From Novosphingobium sp. (GTDB lineage Bacteria > Pseudomonadota > Alphaproteobacteria > Sphingomonadales > Sphingomonadaceae), in contig JAJTFU010000150.1 of the NCBI GenBank assembly GCA_021299075.1, forward strand, positions 1 to 6,587: DNA of 6,587 nt, given 5' to 3'. The translations under genes were made by a program, and so were the position numbers. The notes below the pieces were generated by a model. The model was not told where the DNA came from and ran no database searches. It was given only the letters and a program-made list of their open reading frames with translations. Shown here piece by piece: positions 1-6,322 of the stretch. Within the stretch, counting starts at the first letter, position 1. Each line of letters opens with the position of its first letter.

Positions 1-1
1 A

Positions 2-86
2 GGATTGAGCTTCGGTTGGCGCACGGCGGTGTTGACGGTGGCCGTGGTGCAACTGGCCATCCTGGCGCTGGCTCTGGCCCTGACCC
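2..86 (+). pseudogene. Frameshifted 5' part of the AraC-family membrane regulator
   Basis: In the frame starting at base 2, the window opens with an uninterrupted stretch reading (G)LSFGWRTAVLTVAVVQLAI and then LALALALT, a clear hydrophobic transmembrane helix. After the ACC codon at 83-85 this frame stops making sense and reaches a TAA at 176-178. The neighbouring frame takes over as LPNRSANR from base 87 and runs straight into the downstream regulator. Removing one C from the CCCC run at 84-87 joins the two parts into one natural reading, with LTLPNRSANR at the junction. The real start codon is probably just upstream of the window. A TTG at 5-7 is possible, but AGGA directly abuts it, which is too close for a ribosome binding site. 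Either the gene is genuinely mutated or the base is a sequencing or assembly error. Confidence 0.6.
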
Positions 87-131
87 CTGCCCAACCGCAG
101 CGCCAACCGCACGCTGGCCGCGCTGCTGGCG

Positions 132-1109
132 GTGATGGTCATGCCCTGGCTGATCGGCGTTGCCGGGTTCTACGATAAGTGGATGTGGCTGACCTTCGCG
201 CCGTTCCAGATCACGCTGGCAGTGGCGCCGCTCGGTTGGCTCTACCTGACCGCGCTGACCGAGGGAGCCTGGCCGCCGCAAGGCTGGCGGCACCTGCTGC
301 CCGCCATGGTTCAGGCGCTCTATCTGACCACCTGCTTTGCCCTGCCGTTCGACATGAAGATGGCCTGGGCCGAACACTCCTCTGGCGCCTACCAGCTGAT
401 CACCTCGCTCGCATTGCTGGCGCAGATGGCCTGGTATGGCCGGGGCTCGGCAAGGCGGCTGGCGGCCTACCGCCAGGCCCTGCCCGATCATGTCGCCAAT
501 ACGCACCGCTATGCCGGGCGCTGGCTGGCTGGGGCTCTGGCGGCGCTGGGGCTGCTGTTCGCGGTCTGGGCCGGCTACAGCCTGTGGGACCTGATTGCCC
601 CGCTGGATTACGTCAACCTGATGGGCCTGTACCTGGCGATGGCAGCCTGCGCGCTCTACTTGGGGATCGAGGGCTGGCGCCACGCCGCCTTGCCCTTCCC
701 GCGCCTGGCTGACCTCGCCCCCGCCTCGACGCCCGACAGCAAGGACTGGGCCGCGCTGGGGCGCGAGTGGGCGGCGCGGGTCCAGGCTGAGGGCTGGGCC
801 CGCGATCCGGAGCTGACGCTGGCGCGCCTCGCGCGGCGGCTGGGCACCAACACCGGTTATCTCAGCCGCGCGATCAACCAGGGCGCGGGCAGCAACTTCG
901 CCAGCTTCGTGGCCGGCCTGCGCGCCGAAGCTGTGGCCGAACGACTACGCGCGGGCGATCCCGCCGATCTCCTGACCATCGCGCTGGAAGAAGGCTTCGG
1001 CTCCAAGGCCAGCTTCAACCGCGCCTTCACTGCCGCGCTGGGCGAAGCCCCGTCGGCCTATCGCCGCCGCGTCTCAAAAGGTGAAAATCAAGGCGAATTG
1101 ACGAATTGA
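132..1109 (+). CDS. AraC-family transcriptional regulator with N-terminal membrane domain
   Basis: This protein has an integral-membrane sensor half fused to a cytoplasmic AraC-type DNA-binding domain. From the GTG at 132 (325 aa), hydrophobic segments lie near residues 22-42, 55-72, 87-102, 131-152 and 160-180. A charged linker follows at about 185-225. The two helix-turn-helix units are at about 228-250 (LTLARLARRLGTNTGYLSRA) and 278-312, the latter containing IALEEGFGSKASFNRAF and ending near PSAYRR, the usual end of an AraC domain. The ligand is unknown. Position 132 is only the first start in the surviving frame. No ribosome binding site marks it, and the coherent coding sequence continues upstream through a one-base shift, so the native protein is longer at the N-terminus. 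The peptidase gene begins 40 bases downstream on the same strand, suggesting co-transcription. Family assignment is secure; the precise start is not. Confidence 0.85.
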   Translation: MMVMPWLIGVAGFYDKWMWLTFAPFQITLAVAPLGWLYLTALTEGAWPPQGWRHLLPAMVQALYLTTCFALPFDMKMAWAEHSSGAYQLITSLALLAQMAWYGRGSARRLAAYRQALPDHVANTHRYAGRWLAGALAALGLLFAVWAGYSLWDLIAPLDYVNLMGLYLAMAACALYLGIEGWRHAALPFPRLADLAPASTPDSKDWAALGREWAARVQAEGWARDPELTLARLARRLGTNTGYLSRAINQGAGSNFASFVAGLRAEAVAERLRAGDPADLLTIALEEGFGSKASFNRAFTAALGEAPSAYRRRVSKGENQGELTN

Positions 1110-1149
1110 GGCGCTTGCGGTGGCGCTTCACGGCACAGCCAGGGTCATG

Positions 1150-2604
1150 ATGCACCGCCGCCACTTCCTCTCCGCCGCCGCGCTTTCAGGCATGGCCCTC
1201 GCCACTCCCGCCATCCTGCGCGCCGCGCCCGGGCAAAGCGAAGACCTGCGCCTGCTGGGCGAGATCCTGCGCACTATGCACCCGGGCCTGCAACGCTATC
1301 TCAGCCCTGCCCGCTTCCAGGCGGGCCTTGCGCGGCTCGCCGAGAAATGGGCCGCCGCGCCCGACCTGGAAGACCGCTTCATGGCGCTGACCGGCTTCCT
1401 GGCCAGCATCCGCTGCGGCCATTCCTATCCCAGCTTCTACAACCAGAAACGCGCCGCGGCCGAGCGGCTGTTCACCCGCAAGGACCGGCTGCCCTTCGCC
1501 TTCCGCTGGATCAGCGACCAGATGGTCGTGACCGAGAACCATGCCGATGGCGTCTGGCTGCCGAACGGCAGCGTGATCAAGGCGATCGATGGGGTATCGG
1601 CCCAGGCAATCCTGGCCCGGCTGCTGCCCTATGTCCGCGCCGACGGCGGCAATGACGGCAAGCGCCGCACCCTGCTCTCTCCCACCGGCAGCGACGAGAT
1701 CGAGACCTTCGATGTGCTGCGCGGATTGCTATATGGCGCACCGAAGGATGGCACGTTCAAGGTCCGCTTCCGTTCGCCCGGTGCCGCCCGCGATACCTCG
1801 ATCAACTTGCCAGCGGTGGACCTGGCTGCGCGGAAGAAGTTCATCCGCGCGCTCGATTCGCGCAGCAATAAACCGATCTGGCAGTGGGACATGCGGCCGG
1901 ACGGAATCGCAGTGCTGACCATGCCCGGTTGGGCCGTCTACAACAGCAAGTGGGATTGGCAGACCTGGCTGAATGAGCGGCTCGACAGCCTGAAGGGCGC
2001 CAAGGGCCTGATTGTCGACCTGCGCGATAACGAGGGCGGCAACGATTGCGGCGATCTGATCCTCGCGCGGCTTACCGCGCAGGACATTGTCCGGCCCAAG
2101 GCGGCGCGGCTGGTGCGCTATCGCCAGGTGCCCGTGGCGCTCAACCCCTATCTCGACACCTGGGATGACAGCTTCCGCAACTGGGGTGATCAGGCGCAAC
2201 CGTTCAATGACCGGTTCCTGCGGCTGACCCGCTGGGAGGACGATGGCCTGATCCGGCCGCAGGGTCCGCGCGTAACGGTGCCGATGGCGGTGCTGACCAG
2301 CCCGCAGAACAGTTCCGCCACCTTCCAGTTCGCCAGTCTGGTCAAGTCGACCGGCCTGGGCACGCTGATTGGCGAGACGACCGGCGGCAACCGGCGCGGG
2401 ATCAATGGCGGTGCCTTCTTCTTCGTGCGGCTGCCCGAGAGCGGGATTGAGTTCGACCTGCCGCTGATCGGCTATTTCCCGGAAGTGCCCCAGCCGGATG
2501 CCGGGCTGGAGCCGGACCTGCGGGTCACCAACATCGCGCAAGACATTGCTGCCGGTTACGACCGGGTAATGGATCGCGCTGGAAAGACTTTGCGGCGCGG
2601 CTAA
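1150..2604 (+). CDS. Tat-exported S41-family (C-terminal processing-type) serine peptidase
   Basis: This is a predicted periplasmic or exported serine peptidase of family S41 (tail-specific/CtpA-like fold), 484 aa from the ATG at 1150. An AGGG at 1141-1144 sits 5 bases ahead, favouring 1150 over the adjacent ATG at 1147 and the GTG at 1120. The N-terminus MHRRHFLSAAALSG has a twin-arginine motif (RRHFL, residues 3-7), a hydrophobic stretch and an ILRAAP cleavage region near residue 26. An N-terminal helical domain contains RCGHSYPSF at about 88. A short PDZ-like segment, VIKAIDG, lies near 142-148. The core S41 motif GLIVDLRDNEGG is at 286-297, and TSPQNSSATF holds Ser388 and Ser389; by alignment to TASASE in Ctp proteases, Ser389 is the likely nucleophile. 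GETTGGNRRGINGG (about 408-421) is the usual substrate-loop region. Substrates are unknown. It lies directly behind the membrane AraC regulator and converges on bpt. Confidence 0.85.
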   Translation: MHRRHFLSAAALSGMALATPAILRAAPGQSEDLRLLGEILRTMHPGLQRYLSPARFQAGLARLAEKWAAAPDLEDRFMALTGFLASIRCGHSYPSFYNQKRAAAERLFTRKDRLPFAFRWISDQMVVTENHADGVWLPNGSVIKAIDGVSAQAILARLLPYVRADGGNDGKRRTLLSPTGSDEIETFDVLRGLLYGAPKDGTFKVRFRSPGAARDTSINLPAVDLAARKKFIRALDSRSNKPIWQWDMRPDGIAVLTMPGWAVYNSKWDWQTWLNERLDSLKGAKGLIVDLRDNEGGNDCGDLILARLTAQDIVRPKAARLVRYRQVPVALNPYLDTWDDSFRNWGDQAQPFNDRFLRLTRWEDDGLIRPQGPRVTVPMAVLTSPQNSSATFQFASLVKSTGLGTLIGETTGGNRRGINGGAFFFVRLPESGIEFDLPLIGYFPEVPQPDAGLEPDLRVTNIAQDIAAGYDRVMDRAGKTLRRG

Positions 2605-2613
2605 GGCCGGCGC
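2595..2613. terminator. Possible bidirectional hairpin between convergent genes
   Basis: GCGCGGC at 2595-2601 can pair with GCC-(G)-GCGC at 2606-2613, leaving a TAAG loop and one bulged G. The hairpin covers the peptidase stop codon and the whole 10-base gap to the bpt stop. Its position is right for a shared terminator of two converging transcripts. There is no T-tract on either strand, so it is not a canonical Rho-independent terminator, and GC-rich hairpins arise by chance in this DNA. Confidence 0.22.
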
Positions 2614-2614
2614 G

Positions 2615-3475
2615 TCAGGCTGGATCGGCCAGGCGGTACTGCTCCTGCGCGCCCGGCATGCCATCCTTGCCGCCGCCCACCAGCGGCTCGGCGGCCTGGC
2701 GGCGGCCAGCTGCGGCAGCGGCGATCAGGCGGTCCTGATCGGCATCGCTGATCCGGGCCCAACCCGAACGGGTCAGCCGTTCCAGCGGCCGGTAGCGCAC
2801 CTTGTATTGCATCCGCTGCGCACCCTCGACCCAGTACCCCAGGTAGACATAGGGCAGGCCCATTTCGGCGGCGCGGCGGATGTGATCGAGGATGATGTAG
2901 TTGCCGAGGCCCGACCGCTCGGCATGATCAGGATCGTAGAAGCTGTAGATCATCGACAGCCCATCACCCTGCTTGTCGGTCAGGCAGGCACCGACCAGCC
3001 GGCCGGGCGAACCATCGGCAGTCGGCTCGCGGTATTCGACCAGGTAGGTATCGACCGGCGTGTGCTCGACCATGTCGGCGAAGTCGACCTCGTCCATGCT
3101 GGCCATGCCGCCGCCGGGGTGGCGTTCACCCAGGTAGCGCTGCAGCAGTTCGAACTGCTCGGCGGTTGACCAGGGGCGGCAGAAGGTCGTGACCAGGTCC
3201 GAATTGCGCTTCAGGTTGCGGCGCTGGGTGGACGAGCCGCGGAACTCATCCGCCACCACCCGCACCGAAACGCAGGCATTGCAATCGATGCAGGAGGGGC
3301 GATAGGCCACGGTCTGGCTGCGGCGAAAGCCGATCCGGCCGAGCGCATCATTGAGCGCGTCCGCATGCGGGCCCTTCAGTTCCGTGAACACCTTGCGCTC
3401 GCTGCGCCCCGGCAAATAGGGGCACGGCGCAGGGCTGGTCACGAAAAACCGGGGAAAGCGCACGGGGGCGTTCAC
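2615..3475 (-). CDS. bpt: Aspartate/glutamate leucyltransferase (bacterial ATE1-like)
   Basis: Bpt transfers leucine from Leu-tRNA to proteins with N-terminal Asp or Glu, creating N-degrons that ClpS delivers to ClpAP in the cytoplasm (family knowledge, EC 2.3.2.29). From the GTG at 3475 the protein is 286 aa and opens with the highly characteristic RFPRFFVTSPAPCPYLPG (residues 6-23). The cysteine cluster SCIDCNACVSVRV (Cys62, 65, 68) and the N-terminal Cys18 are the conserved family cysteines. The acyltransferase-like C-terminal domain shows SFYDPDHAERSGLGNYIILD (about 178-197) and YVYLGYWVEGAQRMQYKVRY (about 209-228). A TTG at 3484 could also start it. AAAGGA lies 12 bases before the GTG and 3 before the TTG, neither ideal; the conserved N-terminus fits the GTG. 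The last 40 or so residues are Ala/Gly-rich and look like a variable tail. Confidence 0.95.
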   Translation of the reverse strand: MNAPVRFPRFFVTSPAPCPYLPGRSERKVFTELKGPHADALNDALGRIGFRRSQTVAYRPSCIDCNACVSVRVVADEFRGSSTQRRNLKRNSDLVTTFCRPWSTAEQFELLQRYLGERHPGGGMASMDEVDFADMVEHTPVDTYLVEYREPTADGSPGRLVGACLTDKQGDGLSMIYSFYDPDHAERSGLGNYIILDHIRRAAEMGLPYVYLGYWVEGAQRMQYKVRYRPLERLTRSGWARISDADQDRLIAAAAAGRRQAAEPLVGGGKDGMPGAQEQYRLADPA

Positions 3476-3614
3476 GGGGCGCAAGAATCCTTTGCCGGGT
3501 TAAGGTCTGTCACTATGCCCGCCCGGGGTGGGCGTTGAAAGAGTTTTAACCACGAAACAGGGTAAATGCTTCGTTATTTTGCACAGCTCTGCGGTGGGCC
3601 GGGTCTGGCGCCGC
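3476..3614. other. Intergenic leader between threonine ammonia-lyase and bpt
   Basis: This gap lies downstream of the threonine ammonia-lyase and upstream of bpt, both on the minus strand. It has an AT-richer core (about 3537-3585), the natural place for a bpt promoter, but I could not match a convincing -35/-10 pair. A GAATC (GANTC, the recognition sequence of CcrM-type methyltransferases in alphaproteobacteria) lies at 3485-3489 next to the bpt start. A GC hairpin occupies 3517-3533 and is listed separately. Confidence 0.4.
3517..3533. other. Compact GC inverted repeat in the bpt leader
   Basis: GCCCGCCCGGGGTGGGC folds, on the plus strand, as a 7-base-pair stem with a 3-base loop (six Watson-Crick pairs plus one G-T wobble). 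On the minus strand, which is the transcribed direction for bpt, the wobble becomes a C-A mismatch. It sits about 40 bases upstream of the bpt start and about 80 bases past the end of the threonine ammonia-lyase. No T-run follows it in either direction. It could be a leader structure, an operator-like site or chance. Confidence 0.35.
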
Positions 3615-4859
3615 TCAGCCTAGCTCAACCTGGTCGACCTCATACCCCTTGGCGCGCAAGGCCGCGACCAGCATATCAAGCTGCTCCTTGTCGCGCGCTT
3701 CGCACTCGATATCGGTGATCAGGCCCTTGGCCGGCAGCGTGGTGAAGATACGCTGGTGGTAAATCTCGATGATGTTCACCGAGAGCCGGTTGAACTCCTC
3801 CATCACCTTGAACAGCGCGCCGGGGCGGTCCTGCAGCGTCAGCCGCAGCCGCGCCAGACGGCCCGAACGCGCCAGATCGCGCAGCAGCACGTTGGCGAGC
3901 AGGCGCGTGTCGATATTGCCGCCGGTCAGGACGATCCCGACCTTGCGGCCCTTGAACAGCTCCGGATAGGCCATGACGGCGGCGAGGCCAGCGGCACCGG
4001 CGCCCTCCACCACGGTCTTCTCGATCTGCACCAGCAGGGCCAGCGCGCTTTCCATCTGGCCTTCGGTCACCAGCACCAGATCATCGAGCAGATCGGCCAG
4101 CACCTTGCTGGTGAACGCGCCCGGTTCCTTGACCGCGATGCCTTCGGCCAGGGTATCACCGCCGGTCGGCAGGTCGGTACCCTTGAGGCGGTTGTACATC
4201 GAAGGGAACAGTTCCGCCTCAACCCCGATCAGGCGGATGTCCGGATTGATCGCCTTGGCCGCCACGGCCATGCCCGAGGCCAGCCCGCCGCCGCCGATCG
4301 GGATGACCAGCGCATCGAGTTCAGGCACGTCTTCGAGCATCTCGAGGGCGACCGTGCCCTGTCCGGCGGCAATGTGCGGATGGTCGAAGGGATGGACGAA
4401 AGTCAGCCCCAGATCGCCTTCCAGCTGGCGGGCATGGGCATAGGCTTCGTCAAACGTCTCGCCAAACAGCACCACCTTGCCGCCAACTGCCTCGGTCTGC
4501 ATGACCTTAACCGTGGGCGTAGGGCGCGGCATGACGATCGTGGCGGGCACGCCCAGGCGCGTCGCGTGATAGGACAGGCCCTGAGCATGATTACCGGCCG
4601 ATGCCGTGATCACACCGCGATTGTTCTGCGCTCCGCCGAGCAGCAGCAAGGCATTCAGTGCGCCGCGTTCCTTGTAGGCCGCCGTAAACTGAAGGTTCTC
4701 GAACTTCAGCCAGACCTCAGCCCCGGTAATGTCGCTCAGCGTCTTGGAATGATCGATGTCAGTCCGCACGACCGAACCGGCAATGCGCGCAGCGGCAGCG
4801 CGGACATCGTCGATGCTCAAAAGGGCGGTATCGGGATCGGACGTAAGCGGGCTGGTCAT
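3615..4859 (-). CDS. ilvA: Threonine ammonia-lyase (threonine dehydratase), medium form with ACT domain
   Basis: This PLP enzyme deaminates L-threonine to 2-oxobutyrate and ammonia, the first step toward isoleucine (EC 4.3.1.19). It is 414 aa from the ATG at 4859. The fold-type II PLP signature FENLQFTAAYKERGALN contains the Schiff-base lysine, Lys63. SAGNHAQG is at 87-94 for substrate binding, and the phosphate-binding loop GGGGLASG is at 189-196. EGAGAAGLAA (285-294) and LTGGNID (311-317) complete the catalytic domain. A single C-terminal ACT domain (about 338-411, starting LRLTLQDRPGALFKVMEEF) suggests allosteric control by an amino acid. One ACT domain and this length fit the medium form rather than the long biosynthetic enzyme. 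The frame stays open 61 codons further upstream to 5042, but that stretch does not look like part of the family. No strong ribosome binding site precedes the ATG. The symbol is by function; tdcB is also used for similar proteins. Confidence 0.93.
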   Translation of the reverse strand: MTSPLTSDPDTALLSIDDVRAAAARIAGSVVRTDIDHSKTLSDITGAEVWLKFENLQFTAAYKERGALNALLLLGGAQNNRGVITASAGNHAQGLSYHATRLGVPATIVMPRPTPTVKVMQTEAVGGKVVLFGETFDEAYAHARQLEGDLGLTFVHPFDHPHIAAGQGTVALEMLEDVPELDALVIPIGGGGLASGMAVAAKAINPDIRLIGVEAELFPSMYNRLKGTDLPTGGDTLAEGIAVKEPGAFTSKVLADLLDDLVLVTEGQMESALALLVQIEKTVVEGAGAAGLAAVMAYPELFKGRKVGIVLTGGNIDTRLLANVLLRDLARSGRLARLRLTLQDRPGALFKVMEEFNRLSVNIIEIYHQRIFTTLPAKGLITDIECEARDKEQLDMLVAALRAKGYEVDQVELG

Positions 4860-5065
4860 GATGCCCGCGCCGTAACGGAAACCTGCCCCCCTTGCAAACC
4901 GCGCCGCGCCAAGAAATGCGCGCGCCCGGTAAAGCCCCGATTGTTGGCGAATTAACCATTCCGCTTGGTGCTTTGGAGAGTGCCGCCACGTTATAGCCGC
5001 CAGATCGGGTTGCACCGGTACGGGATGTCTGCGATGCGCCATCTGCGCGGGACAAGCACTGCGGG
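4860..5065. other. Divergent intergenic region
   Basis: This 206-base stretch lies between the divergent starts of the threonine ammonia-lyase (-) and the DUF4402 frame (+). It should hold the promoter of the lyase. The best -10-like hexamer on the minus strand is TATAAC (4990-4995), but no acceptable -35 lies 16-18 bases behind it. All three plus frames are interrupted by stops (for example TAG at 4994-4996 in the DUF4402 frame). None encodes a signal peptide that could serve the DUF4402 protein. Confidence 0.4.
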
Positions 5066-5383
5066 GTGGTTGAACTCAATCCATCCAGCGGCACCCGCAC
5101 CTGCGACCCGGCTCTGGTCTGCGTCAGCGGCTTCAACATGTCGGAACTGCGCCTGACCGGCTCGGACGCCAATGTGCAGGTCAACTTTGATCCGACCTTC
5201 ACGCTGACCGGCCCGGGCGATCCGATCGTGGCCGAGCCGCTGTTTCCGGGCGGTCCGGGAGCCGTCGTCACCATCTCGGGCGGACAGGCCGTGGTCAATT
5301 TCGGGGCGCGGCTCTACATCAATGCCGGGCAGGCTCCCGGCATCTATTCGGGCGATTTCACGGTATATCTCGAATACAATTAA
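5066..5383 (+). CDS. DUF4402 domain protein, apparently N-terminally truncated
   Basis: The 105-residue frame ends in a segment typical of DUF4402 proteins: a beta-rich stretch, then AVVNFGARLYINAGQAPGIY (residues 75-94) and SGDFTVYLEYN at the C-terminus. DUF4402 proteins are exported beta-sandwich proteins of unknown function, commonly about 150-200 residues with a signal peptide. Here the frame begins at a GTG inside what looks like an internal strand (VELNPSSGTRTC). It has no signal peptide and no clear ribosome binding site, and an in-frame TAG lies 24 codons upstream. Two cysteines (Cys13 and Cys19) could form a disulfide if the protein is exported. The dehydrogenase follows 30 bases later. 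It is either a decaying remnant, a frameshifted gene (GGGG run at 5063-5066) or a misread start. Domain assignment is fairly sure; whether a protein is made is not. Confidence 0.65.
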   Translation: MVELNPSSGTRTCDPALVCVSGFNMSELRLTGSDANVQVNFDPTFTLTGPGDPIVAEPLFPGGPGAVVTISGGQAVVNFGARLYINAGQAPGIYSGDFTVYLEYN

Positions 5384-5413
5384 GCCCGTCTGGAAAAGCC
5401 TGCTCAAGCCGCT

Positions 5414-6322
5414 ATGACCGCAGGCATGAGCGAACCAAAACACGTGTCCTTTCTGGGCCTGGGCGTAATGGGCGGCGCGATCGCGCGGCACATCGGCAAT
5501 GCCGGCCACAAGCTGACCATCTACAACCGCAGCGCCGAACGGCTGGAGAAATGGCAGGCCGCCAATCCGGGCCTGGCCGTCCGCGTCGCGCAGAGCCCGG
5601 CCGAAGCGGCCGAAGGCGCGCAGGTGGTGCTGACCTGCGTCGGCAACGATGATGACCTGGCCGACGTGGTGCTCGGCCCGACCGGGATCTTCGCCACGCT
5701 GCGCAAAGGTGCGGTGTTTATTGACCACACCACTGTTTCCGCCCGGATCGCCCGCCAGATCGCGGTCGAGGCGCGCGACCTCCAGGTCCACTGCGTCGAT
5801 GCCCCCGTCACCGGCGGCCAGGCCGGGGCCGAGAACGGCACGCTGACCGTAATGTGCGGCGGCCGGGACGAGGCGATCGAGGCGGCCCGCCCGGTGATGG
5901 AAGCCTATACCAAGCGGATCGTCCATGTCGGCAAGGCCGGCGCCGGCCAGACCACCAAGATGGTCAACCAGATCGCTTTCGCCGGGGTGCTCGCCAGCCT
6001 GTCCGAGGCGATGCGCTTTGCCCAGGCTGCCCAGCTCGATCTCGACAAGGTCTATGAAGCGATCTCGGGCGGCGCCTCGCAATCGTGGCAGATGGACAAC
6101 CGCTGGCACAGCATGGCCAAGGACGAGTTCGACTTCGGCTTCGCGGTGGACTGGATGCGCAAGGATCTGGGCCTGACGCTGGAGGAAGGCCGCTCGCTGG
6201 GCGTGCCGTTGGCCGTCACCGCGCTGATCGACCAGTTCTATGCCGAGGTTCAGGCGCTGGGCGGTGGGCGGCAGGATACCTCTTCGCTGATTCGCCGCCT
6301 GCCCAAGCGGGGCGGAGCATGA
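5414..6322 (+). CDS. NAD(P)-dependent oxidoreductase, 3-hydroxyisobutyrate dehydrogenase family
   Basis: This is a cytoplasmic beta-hydroxyacid dehydrogenase that oxidises or reduces short hydroxyacids or semialdehydes; the exact substrate cannot be read from sequence. It is 302 aa from the ATG at 5414. An ATG at 5426 would give MSEPKHVSFLGLGVMG, closer to the usual family N-terminus, and neither start has a good ribosome binding site. The Rossmann motif GLGVMG is at 15-20. HTTVS (105-109) and DAPVTGG (129-135, usually DAPVSGG) are family signatures. Lys182 in GAGQTTKMVNQ is the catalytic lysine, and MRKDLGL (248-254) is the cofactor-side C-terminal motif. YNRS at 37-40 places an Arg after the second beta strand, which in this family favours NADP(H) over NAD(H) (inference). 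The stop overlaps the next gene start in ATGA, implying translational coupling. Confidence 0.92.
   Translation: MTAGMSEPKHVSFLGLGVMGGAIARHIGNAGHKLTIYNRSAERLEKWQAANPGLAVRVAQSPAEAAEGAQVVLTCVGNDDDLADVVLGPTGIFATLRKGAVFIDHTTVSARIARQIAVEARDLQVHCVDAPVTGGQAGAENGTLTVMCGGRDEAIEAARPVMEAYTKRIVHVGKAGAGQTTKMVNQIAFAGVLASLSEAMRFAQAAQLDLDKVYEAISGGASQSWQMDNRWHSMAKDEFDFGFAVDWMRKDLGLTLEEGRSLGVPLAVTALIDQFYAEVQALGGGRQDTSSLIRRLPKRGGA

Noticed and set aside
1120..1149. GTG at 1120 as the peptidase start
   Set aside because: It would place ten unrelated residues before the twin-arginine motif and has no ribosome binding site. AGGG at 1141-1144 is correctly spaced for the ATG at 1150.
1729..2664. Minus-strand open frame opposite the S41 peptidase
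   Set aside because: It is antisense to an intact peptidase with catalytic motifs, and its composition is that of a shadow frame.
3591..3614. Inverted repeat immediately after the threonine ammonia-lyase stop (GCGGTG with CGCCGC, 12-base loop) as a terminator
   Set aside because: The stem has a mismatch on the transcribed (minus) strand, the loop is large, and no T-tract follows; AGAGCTG comes next.
3756..4955. Long plus-strand open frame (399 codons) opposite the threonine ammonia-lyase
   Set aside because: It is a mirror of a clear PLP enzyme; the Gln/His/Arg-rich translation has no domain.
4990..4995. TATAAC on the minus strand as a -10 box for the threonine ammonia-lyase
   Set aside because: No TTGACA-like hexamer lies 16-18 bases upstream (CCGGTG occupies that place). 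A single hexamer is weak evidence.
4965..5156. Plus-strand reading frame of 63 codons before the DUF4402 frame
   Set aside because: It has no recognisable domain or signal peptide and overlaps the better-supported DUF4402 frame. Only its GTSTAG segment is of possible interest as a frameshifted piece.
4991..6109. Long minus-strand open frame (372 codons) opposite the dehydrogenase and DUF4402 region
   Set aside because: It is antisense to a well-supported dehydrogenase. Its His/Gly/Ala/Asp-rich composition is typical of a mirror frame in high-GC DNA, and it contains no domain motif.
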